Below are positions 50,656 through 59,702 of a DNA stretch of 64,000 nt, piece by piece. The stretch is from Lachnospiraceae bacterium UBA7076 (GTDB lineage: Bacteria > Bacillota > Clostridia > Lachnospirales > Lachnospiraceae): positions 1 to 64,000 of the forward strand of contig DKZK01000010.1 of the NCBI GenBank assembly GCA_002493625.1, written 5' to 3'. Under the pieces are notes generated by a model. The model did not search any database. It was given only the letters and a program-made list of their open reading frames with translations, and was not told where the DNA came from. The position numbers and the translations under genes were made by a program. Within the stretch, counting starts at the first letter, position 1. Each line of letters opens with the position of its first letter.

Positions 50656-52107
50656 TTATACATTTATCTCAGCCTTAACTCCAAGTATATCCCTGTTTGC
50701 ATCAAGTATAGGCTTCACAACCTCGCAGAGGAATTCCTCCGTCTGCTCAGGTGCGCGTCCCACAAAATTAATCGGCTCAAGCAGTGCGACAATTTCCTCC
50801 TTACTCATTCCAAAGGCATCATCCTTTGCAATAAGGTCTACAAGGTTATTTTCGTTTCCGTATTTCTTTACCTGCTCTCCCGCCTTCATGGAATATTCCC
50901 TTATTTTCTCATGAAGCTCCTGCCTGTTTCCACCGCGCTTTACGGCATCCATCATAATATTTTCTGTAGCCATAAACGGAATTTCTTTCATAAATCTCTG
51001 ATATATTACCTTGTCATATACAACAAGACCGTCCACAACATTTAAATATAAATCAAGTATACCGTCCACTGCAAGAAACGCCTCCGGCACAGATATTCTC
51101 TTATTTGCTGAATCATCAAGCGTTCTCTCAAACCACTGTGTGGCTGCCGTTATGGCAGGGTTGAGCGCATCAACCATAACATAGTTTGCAAGGGACGCTA
51201 TTCTTTCGCTTCTCATAGGATTTCTCTTATACGCCATCGCGGAGGAGCCAATCTGATTTTTCTCAAACGGTTCTTCTATTTCCTTAAGATGCTGTAAAAG
51301 TCTTATGTCATTTGAAAATTTATGCGCACTCATTGCTATTCCGCTTAAAACATTTAATACCCTTGCATCAACCTTTCTTGAATATGTCTGTCCCGAAACA
51401 GGATAACACTCCTTAAATCCCATCTTAGCGGCTATGATTCCGTCTATTTTTCTTACCGTTTCATGGTCGCCGTTAAAAAGCTCAAGAAAGCTTGCCTGAG
51501 TACCTGTCGTTCCTTTTGAGCCAAGCAGTTTTTGCTGGTCTATCATATATTCTATATCGCTTAAATCAAGTAAAAGCTCCTGCATCCAGAGTGTTGCGCG
51601 CTTTCCCACTGTAGTAGGCTGTGCCGGCTGAAAATGTGTAAAAGCAAGTGTCGGAAGATCTTTATATTTATCTGCAAATTTTGCAAGCTCGTCTATTACG
51701 TTTATAAGCTTTTTCCTCACAAGCTTCAAAGCCTCTGTCATAACGATTACATCCGTATTGTCCCCCACATAACAGCTTGTAGCTCCCAGATGGATTATAC
51801 CTGCCGCCTTTGGACACTGTATGCCATAAGCATATACATGACTCATGACGTCATGACGCACAAGCTTTTCCCGTTCTTTTGCAACCTCATAGTTTATATC
51901 CTCAACATGACTTTTAAGCTCATCAAGCTGCTCGTCGGTTATTCTTGGATTTCCGTCTGCATCCTTAAGTTCAAGCTCTTTCTCCGCCTCGGCAAGCGCA
52001 ATCCAGAGCCTCCTCCATGTTTTAAATTTCATGTCCGGTGAAAAAATATACTGCATTTCCTTACTTGCATATCTCTCTGACAGCGGGCTTACATATTTAT
52101 CGTTCAT
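50656..52107 (-). CDS. purB: Adenylosuccinate lyase
   Basis: PurB cleaves SAICAR and adenylosuccinate. From MNDKYVSPLSERYAS at 52107 (SD GGAAGGA) the product has 483 residues, with the fumarase-superfamily signature region GSSAMAYKRNPMRSERI. GTTGTQASFLELFNGDH is near the catalytic His. An in-frame ATG farther upstream (52239) would add 44 residues without family support. Confidence 0.95.
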   Translation of the reverse strand: MNDKYVSPLSERYASKEMQYIFSPDMKFKTWRRLWIALAEAEKELELKDADGNPRITDEQLDELKSHVEDINYEVAKEREKLVRHDVMSHVYAYGIQCPKAAGIIHLGATSCYVGDNTDVIVMTEALKLVRKKLINVIDELAKFADKYKDLPTLAFTHFQPAQPTTVGKRATLWMQELLLDLSDIEYMIDQQKLLGSKGTTGTQASFLELFNGDHETVRKIDGIIAAKMGFKECYPVSGQTYSRKVDARVLNVLSGIAMSAHKFSNDIRLLQHLKEIEEPFEKNQIGSSAMAYKRNPMRSERIASLANYVMVDALNPAITAATQWFERTLDDSANKRISVPEAFLAVDGILDLYLNVVDGLVVYDKVIYQRFMKEIPFMATENIMMDAVKRGGNRQELHEKIREYSMKAGEQVKKYGNENNLVDLIAKDDAFGMSKEEIVALLEPINFVGRAPEQTEEFLCEVVKPILDANRDILGVKAEINV

Positions 52108-52261
52108 AACATACATCCTTCCATTATTTTGTATAAAAACCGCGTGCGTATAGCCGTCTTCACAACCATACATGCAACAATGTAAATTATGCCTTAGTTG
52201 GATTAAACTGTCAAATATTTTGTGTTTTTTTTGTAGCATATTGTATTAATATTTTCATTAA

Positions 52262-52311
52262 GCTGTCGGTACTCAGGTGACGTATGATACAAATATTCTT
52301 AAAGCGACGGC
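52262..52311. repeat. Degenerate GCTGTCG hairpin sharing a core with the 9.5-kb palindrome
   Basis: GCTGTCG (52262-52268) faces GCGACGGC (52304-52311) and ATTCTTAAAG resembles the other arm of the 47,084 hairpin. Its left side GTCGGTACTCAGGTGACGTA differs by one base from the core of the palindrome at 9519-9672 (minus strand). This joins two repeat types. Confidence 0.6.
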
Positions 52312-52348
52312 ACCATGAAAAAAATTATGGAAATATATTTAGTTTTTT

Positions 52349-52442
52349 GGTATAATGTGCATAAAAGCACATTATACTTTGCGCAGTAGCAGCGCAAATA
52401 GCGCACCGTCAATCGAAGGTTGACGGTATGGTATAATATGCA
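52349..52442 (+). repeat. Three tandem hairpins flanked by a 13-bp direct repeat
   Basis: GGTATAATGTGCA (52349-52361) and GGTATAATATGCA (52430-52442) are direct repeats 81 bp apart. Between and overlapping them are three perfect stem-loops: TATAATGTGC/GCACATTATA (52351-52376), TTTGCGC/GCGCAAA (52378-52398) and CCGTCAA/TTGACGG (52406-52426). Both repeats contain TATAAT, so two promoters may exist. The block lies 37 bp upstream of the PilZ start. Confidence 0.8.
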
Positions 52443-52478
52443 CAACAGATTATATAAATGTATTCGGAGGATTTTTTT

Positions 52479-52841
52479 ATGCAAGAGAAAAGAAAATACG
52501 AACGATTACCAATTAAACTTAAGCTTGAGGTTTCAAATCTTTTTAAACAGGATGGAATAAACATAGATGCCTTAAATACAGAGATTGAGGTTTTTGATAT
52601 TTCAAAAGCAGGTATCGGTTTTATGTCTGCCAGCAAACTTCCTGTTGATTACTATTTTAATGCCACAATCGAATTTGTCGGCACTGATGAGATTATATTG
52701 TCAGTTGTCAAAATCCTCTATGAAACGCCAATCGGTAATGCAGGATACAGATACGGATGCGAATTTGTGGGGCTTCCATCCATGTACCATCACCTGTTTG
52801 ATGAGTACGCCGAGCTGCATAAAAAACCAGCAGAAAAATAA
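52479..52841 (+). CDS. PilZ domain protein (c-di-GMP receptor candidate)
   Basis: The 120-residue protein is one PilZ domain. The RxxxR motif lies in KRKYERLPIKLKLEV and the D/NxSxxG-type motif in EVFDISKAGIGF, the two elements that bind c-di-GMP. Start at 52479 has GGAGG 8 nt upstream. Without other domains it probably acts by protein contact, for instance on motility or polysaccharide export. Confidence 0.9.
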   Translation: MQEKRKYERLPIKLKLEVSNLFKQDGINIDALNTEIEVFDISKAGIGFMSASKLPVDYYFNATIEFVGTDEIILSVVKILYETPIGNAGYRYGCEFVGLPSMYHHLFDEYAELHKKPAEK

Positions 52842-52880
52842 AAAGAGGACGTCGGCAATTTAGTGCCGGCGTCCTCTTTT
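52841..52880. terminator. Bidirectional terminator between PilZ and rfbD genes
   Basis: Arms AAAAGAGGACGTCGGC and GCCGGCGTCCTCTTTT (one mismatch) enclose an 8-nt loop; A- and T-runs on both sides serve convergent genes. Its right end overlaps the rfbD stop codon. Confidence 0.9.
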
Positions 52881-53722
52881 TATTTTCTGCTGTCCATATA
52901 TTCCTTAAGCGCATCCTTCCACTCAGCAAACTTATAATCCGTTGTGAGCCTCAGCATATAGTTATCCAGCACGGAATATGCCGGACGCTTTGCCGGAGTT
53001 GGATATTCTTCTGTTGTAATGTGCTTAACCCTCGTGGAAAGCCCTGCAAGCCGGAATATTTCCTCCGTGAAATCCGCCCATGAACAAAAGCCCTCACATG
53101 TTCCATGAAATATACCATAGTTCTCCGTAGGCTCAATAAACTTTATCATCCTTGCAAGCTCCATAGCGCTTGTCGGGGAGCCAATCTGATCTTCCACCAC
53201 GCTTACCTCGTCATGGGTTTCGGCAAGGGAAAGCATTGTTTTTACAAAATTTTTTCCGTCGCCATAAAGCCATGCGGTTCTTACAATAAAAAACTTGTCT
53301 GCAAACTGCTTTACAAATTCCTCACCTGCAAGCTTAGTCTTACCATATGCTCCAAGAGGCGCGACTGTTGCAAATTCGTTATACGGCTCCACAGCTGTTC
53401 CGTCAAACACGTAATCAGTAGAAACATGGATAAGCTTTGCACCTGTCTTTGCCGCCGCAATGCTTAAGTTTCTCGGACCTATGGCATTTATCTTATATGC
53501 TGAATCCCACTGCGTTTCACATGCATTTACATTTGTATGTGCAGCGCAGTTTATAATAACATCAGGCTTCCTTTCCGAAATAAAACTGATAACAGCATCA
53601 ATGCTCGTTATATCCAAATCCTCCACATCAGTGTTTATAAGCTCTGCCTGTTCATTCTTATATACCTCATTTATCGCCCTGCCAAGCTGACCGTTGCAGC
53701 CTGTTACCAATATCTTTTTCAT
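52880..53722 (-). CDS. rfbD: dTDP-4-dehydrorhamnose reductase
   Basis: RfbD makes dTDP-L-rhamnose. The 280-residue product is an extended SDR with ILVTGCNGQLGRAI at the N-terminus, STDYVFDG, and the catalytic YGKTKLAGE. Start at 53722 follows AGGAG; two upstream in-frame ATGs have no site. The other rml genes (A, B, C) are not here, so the substrate could also differ. It lies after the sugar transferase gene in a surface-polysaccharide operon. Confidence 0.9.
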   Translation of the reverse strand: MKKILVTGCNGQLGRAINEVYKNEQAELINTDVEDLDITSIDAVISFISERKPDVIINCAAHTNVNACETQWDSAYKINAIGPRNLSIAAAKTGAKLIHVSTDYVFDGTAVEPYNEFATVAPLGAYGKTKLAGEEFVKQFADKFFIVRTAWLYGDGKNFVKTMLSLAETHDEVSVVEDQIGSPTSAMELARMIKFIEPTENYGIFHGTCEGFCSWADFTEEIFRLAGLSTRVKHITTEEYPTPAKRPAYSVLDNYMLRLTTDYKFAEWKDALKEYMDSRK

Positions 53723-53759
53723 AACATTTCTCCTGAAATAATCAAAAATATAGTCATAT

Positions 53760-55148
53760 TTATTGTTCCTGAACATCCACACTGTCATACTCCTCAAATT
53801 TCATTTCATCCTCTTTTTTGAATGCCTCCGTACTATCCTTTTTAAGCAATACGGTAATTGTCTGAAATATGAGTTTTATATCAAGCCAGAAGCTGTACTC
53901 CTCAATATATATAAGATCAAGAATAAGCTTGTCCCTGGGTGATGTATTATATTTTCCCGCTATTTGCGCATTTCCCGTTATACCTGCCTTTACGCGCAAG
54001 CGGTACTCAAACTCAGGAAATTCCGACGTGTAGCTGAATATATTTGCAAGCATCTCAGGTCTGGGGCCGACAACGCTCATCTCTCCCTTTAATACATTAC
54101 AAAACTGCGGTATCTCATCTATTCTGTATTTTCTTAAAATTTTACCTACCTTCGTTACCCTGACATCGTCCTCCACAACGGAATAATTCTCCACATCCTC
54201 CTTCATGGTTCTGAGCTTATATACGGAAAATATCCTTCCATATCTTGTAGCCCTGTTTTGCTTGAAGATAACCTTGCCTCCATCCTCAAGCTTTATACAT
54301 ATAGCAGCAACAAGAAGAATCGGAGATGTAACAGCAAGCGCAACAACCGATATTACAATATCAAATGCTCGCTTTAATATTCTCTGCTCCAGTGTAAGTC
54401 CTTTTGAAAAATTTCCAAACAGCGAAACATCATCCAGAATAATATGCTTTGTATTCCGTTCCACAACGTCATGCATACTTGGATTAAAGTAAACATTTTT
54501 CATATTCTGATAACAGTACTCTATTATATCCGTACGTTCCTGCACCGGAACATCATAAATAAAAACCGTATCGTTTTCTTTAATGTACTGTTTTAAATTT
54601 TCATTACGGTAATCTACCGCCCTCTTTATGCTGTATTGCAGCTTATATTTTTTTATTCCCCGTATAATCTCGTTCAGACTTCTCTGGGATGAGGTTATGA
54701 TAATACATTTTTCAGGGTCATACAACTTGAAATACAGCGCATTACCACCATATACATATATAAGTATGACAATATACTGGATTGCGGTTATGGGAATAAT
54801 TAAAAACGGCTGCTCCAGCTCAAACACATGATTATTCTGTGTATTTGTGTTCATGACGGAAAGCGCAAGCATGCCTACTATATTTGTAAATAATATAGTG
54901 AGAAAAATAGAATTTACGATAGGCTTGCTTTTTCTCTTTCCTATGTCATATCTTCCGTATATATTCGAAAACATATACCCCATGATAAGGCACGAAACAA
55001 TTACAATGACCGACGTTCTGGATACGTTATAAAGCTGCCTGTTTTTTTGTGCGTACATAATATAAAATATAAAAAACAATATGGCATACAGAGACATCTT
55101 CAATATAAATATTATTGATGTTTCAAGCTTTCTGAGTTTTCTTTTCAT
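53760..55148 (-). CDS. Undecaprenyl-phosphate sugar transferase (polyprenyl glycosylphosphotransferase)
   Basis: The 462-residue protein has four N-terminal TM helices and a CoA-binding-like domain (about 150-250), then the catalytic bacterial-sugar-transferase domain (about 260-445). That domain has KRAFDIVISVVALAVTSPIL, VIFKQNRATRYGRIFSVYKLRTM, and GPRPEM. It starts an exopolysaccharide or capsule repeat unit by moving a sugar-1-phosphate to the lipid carrier. Its start is 15 bp after glmM. Confidence 0.93.
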   Translation of the reverse strand: MKRKLRKLETSIIFILKMSLYAILFFIFYIMYAQKNRQLYNVSRTSVIVIVSCLIMGYMFSNIYGRYDIGKRKSKPIVNSIFLTILFTNIVGMLALSVMNTNTQNNHVFELEQPFLIIPITAIQYIVILIYVYGGNALYFKLYDPEKCIIITSSQRSLNEIIRGIKKYKLQYSIKRAVDYRNENLKQYIKENDTVFIYDVPVQERTDIIEYCYQNMKNVYFNPSMHDVVERNTKHIILDDVSLFGNFSKGLTLEQRILKRAFDIVISVVALAVTSPILLVAAICIKLEDGGKVIFKQNRATRYGRIFSVYKLRTMKEDVENYSVVEDDVRVTKVGKILRKYRIDEIPQFCNVLKGEMSVVGPRPEMLANIFSYTSEFPEFEYRLRVKAGITGNAQIAGKYNTSPRDKLILDLIYIEEYSFWLDIKLIFQTITVLLKKDSTEAFKKEDEMKFEEYDSVDVQEQ

Positions 55149-55163
55149 CTTAACACCTTTAGA

Positions 55164-56522
55164 TTACTGTACCTCGTAGCCCTTAGCCTTTATAATCTGT
55201 ACCACCGAGGTTACACAATCCTTACATATTTCATCAGTTTCTGCTTCAACCATAACCCTGACAACAGGCTCAGTTCCACTTTCCCGAAGAAGCACGCGTC
55301 CATTATCTCCTAATTTTTCTGCCACAGCATCCACTGCTGCAAGAACCTCAGCATCCTCCATAACAGGCTTTTTATCCACAACCTTAACATTTTCAAGGAG
55401 CTGCGGATATATTTTAATATCCCTTGTAAGCTCGGACATTGTCATCTTACTTTCGATTACCGTCTCCATAAGCTTCAGTGACGTGAGAACACCATCGCCG
55501 GTTCGTGCATATTTTGAAAAGATAATATGACCGCTCTGCTCACCGCCAAGAACATAACCGTTTTCCATCATACATTCATAGACATACTTGTCTCCCACGG
55601 TTGTCTTGGCATACTCTATGCCCTCTGCGTCAAGCGCCTTATACAAGCCGAGATTTGACATAATTGTCGTCACGATTGTATTGCCTGTAAGCTGTCCGTT
55701 ATCCCTCATATATTTTCCGCAAATATACAGTATTTTATCTCCGTCCACGAGATTGCCTTTTTCATCGACGGCAAGACAGCGGTCGGCGTCGCCGTCATAT
55801 GCAAATCCCGCATCCAGATTATTTTCCATTACAAATTTCTGAAGTCCTTCTATATGCGTAGAGCCGCAGTTTGTATTGATGTTCGTACCGTCAGGGTCAT
55901 TGTTTATAACGTATGTCTTTGCGCCAAGTGCATCAAAAACTGCCTTTGCAACAGTAGAGGCAGCGCCATTTGCACAGTCAAGACCAATTCTTAAATTCTT
56001 AAAGGAACGGGTAGGGAGCGTCATAAGATATCCGATATATCTGTTTCTTCCCATTGAATAATCCGTAGTCCTTCCGATATTTTCCTTCAGGGCAAATGGT
56101 ATCTCCGGTATATCGCCGTCAATGTATCTCTCAATTTCCTCCTCAACCTCAGCCTCCATCTTTGAGCCCCGGCTGTTAATAAGCTTTATGCCGTTATCAT
56201 AAAATGGATTATGGCTCGCTGAAATCATGATGCCACAGTCAAACTCATCAACCCTTGTTATATATGACACGCTTGGAGTCGGCGTCACATGCATAAGATA
56301 CACATCAGCGCCGCTTGCCGTAATTCCTGCCACAAGGGAATACTCAAACATATAGCTTGAACGTCTTGTGTCCTTTCCGATTACGATGCGCGCCCGTTCC
56401 CCGTCTGTTCTCTTTTTTCCAAAATAATAGCCTACATATCTTCCCACTTTATATGCATGCTCTACCGTTAAAAATACATTCGCCTCTCCCCGAAAGCCGT
56501 CAGTACCAAAATATTTACCCAT
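55164..56522 (-). CDS. glmM: Phosphoglucosamine mutase
   Basis: GlmM converts glucosamine-6-P to glucosamine-1-P for UDP-GlcNAc. The 452-residue product has MGKYFGTDGFRGEAN, the phosphoserine loop GIMISASHNPFYDNGIKLI, the metal loop DGDADRCLAVDE, and the substrate loop GGEQSGHIIF. First in the glmM-sugar transferase-rfbD run. Confidence 0.97.
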   Translation of the reverse strand: MGKYFGTDGFRGEANVFLTVEHAYKVGRYVGYYFGKKRTDGERARIVIGKDTRRSSYMFEYSLVAGITASGADVYLMHVTPTPSVSYITRVDEFDCGIMISASHNPFYDNGIKLINSRGSKMEAEVEEEIERYIDGDIPEIPFALKENIGRTTDYSMGRNRYIGYLMTLPTRSFKNLRIGLDCANGAASTVAKAVFDALGAKTYVINNDPDGTNINTNCGSTHIEGLQKFVMENNLDAGFAYDGDADRCLAVDEKGNLVDGDKILYICGKYMRDNGQLTGNTIVTTIMSNLGLYKALDAEGIEYAKTTVGDKYVYECMMENGYVLGGEQSGHIIFSKYARTGDGVLTSLKLMETVIESKMTMSELTRDIKIYPQLLENVKVVDKKPVMEDAEVLAAVDAVAEKLGDNGRVLLRESGTEPVVRVMVEAETDEICKDCVTSVVQIIKAKGYEVQ

Positions 56523-56598
56523 GGTAATATATTCCTTTCTATAAACATACTACCTTACATTATATTCTAATTCCCATAAAATGTAAAGGAAAAGGAAA

Positions 56599-56615
56599 TG
56601 CCCTGATTCAGGGCA
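56599..56615 (-). terminator. Terminator after the lipid kinase gene
   Basis: TGCCCTG/CAGGGCA, 7 bp with a 3-nt loop, followed on the minus strand by TTTCCTTTTCCTTT. It ends the queuosine-lipid kinase run before glmM. Confidence 0.7.
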
Positions 56616-56632
56616 CACAGGACAACAACTGT

Positions 56633-57637
56633 CTACTCCCAGCCATCATAGTAATCCTCATCATACATGTCATCGGATTGCTCCAAATCAGTTATGGCGC
56701 TTTCATCACTGCTTTCACTTTCCGTTATTCCCTTTGCATAGCCTGCATCATGGTAGATGCCTACCGCCTGTTTTTCATTTATGATTGTAACCTCACCTGT
56801 TTCTCCGCCAAATTCACCGTCCAGAGTCCATTCAACAGGCGTCTCACTTATTATATGGATTTTTGCCGCTTTTATTTGAAAAAACATTTCATTGCCCTCA
56901 ATATCGCCATTTGTCAGAACTGCTGACAAAATCTGCTGAAGCTCCGCAGGATTCTGAGGCTTTTTTATAAAAAAACAATCGAATTTGCCATCGTCCAGAA
57001 CAACATGCTTTGTTCCCCTTATTTTAAAGCCTGCAACGGAAAAGGAGTTTGTTATCATTCCGTATATATATTCTCCCGTAATGAGAGCGTCATCAAACTG
57101 CGCCTCAAGCTTGTATGACTTGAAGTTTGCAATATTTTTAAGCGCCTCAACAACATATGCGCTGTGTCCGAGAACTCTTTTTAATGACTGCTTCGTGCTG
57201 TAGGATATATCCGTAAAAATTCCGAATGCAGCAATGTAAACAAAATGCTTATCCTCAAACCTGCCCACATCCACAAACTGCTCCGCACCGTTTACTATCT
57301 GAGCTGCCGCCTCAACAGGCTTCCTTGATATTCCAAGGCTTCTTGCAAAATCATTTGTAGTGCCTACCGGTATATACCCTATGGAAATCTTTTGTTCTCC
57401 CATATCCATATAACCGCATACTGTATCTCTTAAGGTTCCATCCCCGCCGGCGCATACAATCATATCATATTTTGCTCCATCCTCACGAACCTTTCTTGCG
57501 GCATCATTCGGACCCTTTGTGGGATAAATACTGACATCATAATCATGACCTGCAAATGTCATGATTATTTCAAATAAATCACCCTTTATTGCCGTTCTTC
57601 CTGCTTTGGGATTTATAATAAAAAGTAATTTTTTCAT
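56633..57637 (-). CDS. Diacylglycerol kinase-like lipid kinase (DagK/YegS family)
   Basis: The 334-residue product has INPKAGR at the N-terminus, the nucleotide-binding CAGGDGTLRDTVCG and YIPVGTTNDFARSLGI, and DVGRFEDKHFVYIAAFGIFTDI in the second domain. It phosphorylates diacylglycerol or a related lipid. A tail of about 30 Asp/Glu residues ends the protein. It starts 8 bp after queC with a good AGGAGG, so it is in the queuosine transcript although unrelated in function. Confidence 0.92.
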   Translation of the reverse strand: MKKLLFIINPKAGRTAIKGDLFEIIMTFAGHDYDVSIYPTKGPNDAARKVREDGAKYDMIVCAGGDGTLRDTVCGYMDMGEQKISIGYIPVGTTNDFARSLGISRKPVEAAAQIVNGAEQFVDVGRFEDKHFVYIAAFGIFTDISYSTKQSLKRVLGHSAYVVEALKNIANFKSYKLEAQFDDALITGEYIYGMITNSFSVAGFKIRGTKHVVLDDGKFDCFFIKKPQNPAELQQILSAVLTNGDIEGNEMFFQIKAAKIHIISETPVEWTLDGEFGGETGEVTIINEKQAVGIYHDAGYAKGITESESSDESAITDLEQSDDMYDEDYYDGWE

Positions 57638-57645
57638 ATAACCTC

Positions 57646-58311
57646 CTATTTTGTCCTTAAGTATGCGTCCAAGCCCTTTTTTCTGAGCTTACACGCAGGA
57701 CAAGCTCCGCATCCGTCACCCATTATGCCATTGTAGCATGTAAGAGTCATATTTTTAACCGTCTCAAAGCCTCCAAGCTTATCTGCCAGCTCCCATGTTT
57801 CTTTTTTATCAAGCCACATCAGAGGCGTAATTATGTCAAATTCATAATCCATGGCAAGATTTAATGTTGTATTCAATGATTTTATAAAAATATCCCTGCA
57901 GTCAGGATATCCTGAAAAATCGCTTTGTGACACGCCTGTAATGATATCCGTAATTCCTTTCTGCTTTGCAAATACAGCCGCAAACGTAAGAAATAACATA
58001 TTTCTTCCGTCCACAAATGAGTTTGGTGTACCGGTTTCAGGCGCATCGCTGTCAACCTTTATTTCATCTCTTGTAAGTGAGTTTGGCGCAAGCTGACTTA
58101 AAAGCGACATGTCAAGTATAGTATGGCTGATATTATATTTTTCACATATTTCCTTTGCGCACTCAAGCTCCAGCCTGTGTCTCTGGTTGTAATCAAAGGA
58201 CACTGCATATACTTTGTCATATTCTTTTATTGCCCATAAGAGGCAGGTTGTGCTGTCCTGTCCTCCGCTGAAAACAACAACCGCTTCCTTTTTATTTTTC
58301 ATATGTCTCAT
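57646..58311 (-). CDS. queC: 7-cyano-7-deazaguanine synthase QueC
   Basis: QueC makes preQ0 from carboxydeazaguanine. The 221-residue product has the PP-loop VVFSGGQDSTTCLLWAI and the C-terminal zinc site CYNGIMGDGCGACPACKLR with four Cys. The start could also be three codons downstream (MKNKKEAVV). It is the fourth gene of queD-queE-folE-queC. Confidence 0.96.
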   Translation of the reverse strand: MRHMKNKKEAVVVFSGGQDSTTCLLWAIKEYDKVYAVSFDYNQRHRLELECAKEICEKYNISHTILDMSLLSQLAPNSLTRDEIKVDSDAPETGTPNSFVDGRNMLFLTFAAVFAKQKGITDIITGVSQSDFSGYPDCRDIFIKSLNTTLNLAMDYEFDIITPLMWLDKKETWELADKLGGFETVKNMTLTCYNGIMGDGCGACPACKLRKKGLDAYLRTK

Positions 58312-58424
58312 GTACCTCTCATTTTTTCTTATTTTTTCAATATGGGTTTAGTCAAAGCCCCCACTGCAAGCAGTCTATTGGCTTGTTGCCTGCGGGAATA
58401 AATATAATACTTTTATATTATCTT
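58312..58424 (-). other. Structured spacer between folE and queC
   Basis: The 113-bp gap inside the otherwise tight que operon holds GC-rich complementary segments on the minus strand: CCCGCAGGCAACAAG faces CTTGCAGTGGG, then GGGCTTTGACTAAACCC forms a second hairpin. I do not see a preQ1 aptamer consensus. It may attenuate or process the transcript. Confidence 0.35.
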
Positions 58425-59003
58425 CTATTTCAAAAGCAGTAAAAGTCTTTCCTGTAAATTCTTGTCGGTTTCAAAGCTTCCCCTCATTGTAGTCGTCACG
58501 GTTTTTGCATGTACATTTTTTATTCCCCTTGCAGTCATACAGCTATGGCTGCCCTCAATAATAACGGCTATATCCGGTGACCCCGTAACCTTTTCCATAA
58601 TATATGCAATATCCGAGCCTATACGCTCCTGAAGCTGCAGACGTTTTGCCGTCATATCAGCTATACGGGCAATTTTGCTGAGCCCCAATACCCTTCCTCT
58701 CGGAATATACGCCACTGACACCTTCATATCATACATAAGCGCCAAATGGTGTTCACAGTAGGAAAATATATCAATGTCCTTTACAAGAACCATATCCTGT
58801 GATAAACCCTCCGGCTGTTCAAAGGATTTTGAAAACATTTCGGCAATCTGATCATTTGTGTAATTCATTCCCTCAAACACTTCCTCATACATGCGGGCAA
58901 CCCGGTCAGGCGTGTCCCTTAATCCTTCTCTTTCAGGGTCGTCACCAAGGGCAACAAGTATTCCCTTTATATGTTCCTTTATTGCTTCCTTATCTATTGC
59001 CAT
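58425..59003 (-). CDS. folE: GTP cyclohydrolase I (FolE)
   Basis: FolE makes 7,8-dihydroneopterin triphosphate from GTP, the first step to preQ0 and folate. The 192-residue product has YCEHHLALMYDMKVSVAYIP with the zinc His-Cys set, then GLSKIARIADMTAKRLQLQERI and SHSCMTARGIKN. In this operon the job is queuosine or another deazaguanine; a folate role is also possible. It overlaps nothing but starts 1 bp after queE ends. Confidence 0.96.
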   Translation of the reverse strand: MAIDKEAIKEHIKGILVALGDDPEREGLRDTPDRVARMYEEVFEGMNYTNDQIAEMFSKSFEQPEGLSQDMVLVKDIDIFSYCEHHLALMYDMKVSVAYIPRGRVLGLSKIARIADMTAKRLQLQERIGSDIAYIMEKVTGSPDIAVIIEGSHSCMTARGIKNVHAKTVTTTMRGSFETDKNLQERLLLLLK

Positions 59004-59004
59004 T

Positions 59005-59673
59005 TTATACTCCCTTCCTGTCAGGCTCCCAGATGTATTTATGCATCTGAAGCTGTATACGAACTTTGTTCATATTATTTTCAATCATAAATGCAACGAT
59101 ATCCCTGGGCGTGATAATGTTGAATGCAGAACTTAAATATACCCTTGTTTTATCAGCCAGTCCATAATAATCTATAACCTTTTTTGCTTCCTCTAAATCA
59201 TTATAATCAGAAACTACAAATTTAACCGTATCCACAGGTCTAACATTTTTAAAATTATTAAGACACATCTTATCCGACATGCCGCTTCCCGGCAGCTTAT
59301 AATCAATGGTAAATTCTATATTGCCGCCCAATCCAAAATATTCTGATACATCTATGGAGCCGTTCGTCTCTACCTCTGTTCTGAGGTTATGATTTTGGGA
59401 CAGCTTATAAAGCAGCTTGTCAATATCAGGCTGAAGCAACGGCTCGCCACCGGTCAGCGTCACGTTAAAAACCCCGGACCTTACTATGTAATCATATATT
59501 TCCTCACAGGTTAAGGCTTCCGATAAAACATCCTGTTTATTTGCCCATGCCGTGTCGCAATAGCTGCAATTCAGGTTGCAGCCTGCAAACCTTATAAAAC
59601 AGGCAATCTCACCCGCATGCGCCGCTTCTCCGTTTATACTAACAAATTTTTCAACCACCTTAAATGTGTCCAT
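59005..59673 (-). CDS. queE: 7-carboxy-7-deazaguanine synthase QueE
   Basis: QueE is a radical SAM enzyme. The 222-residue product has CX3CX2C in RFAGCNLNCSYCDTAWA, TGGEPLLQPDI, and the C-terminal QMHKYIWEP. It is the second gene in the preQ0 operon. Confidence 0.95.
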   Translation of the reverse strand: MDTFKVVEKFVSINGEAAHAGEIACFIRFAGCNLNCSYCDTAWANKQDVLSEALTCEEIYDYIVRSGVFNVTLTGGEPLLQPDIDKLLYKLSQNHNLRTEVETNGSIDVSEYFGLGGNIEFTIDYKLPGSGMSDKMCLNNFKNVRPVDTVKFVVSDYNDLEEAKKVIDYYGLADKTRVYLSSAFNIITPRDIVAFMIENNMNKVRIQLQMHKYIWEPDRKGV

Positions 59674-59702
59674 TTTACATATTACCTCTTACATTTTAGC
59701 GT

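Larger units (their letters stand above)
52108..52478. promoter_or_regulatory. Divergent purB / PilZ intergenic region
   Basis: These 371 bp hold the hairpin at 52262-52311, the three-hairpin block at 52349-52442 and two TATAAT hexamers (52351 and 52432), both in rightward orientation. GGAGG at 52466-52470 serves the PilZ gene. I see no purine riboswitch. Confidence 0.4.
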
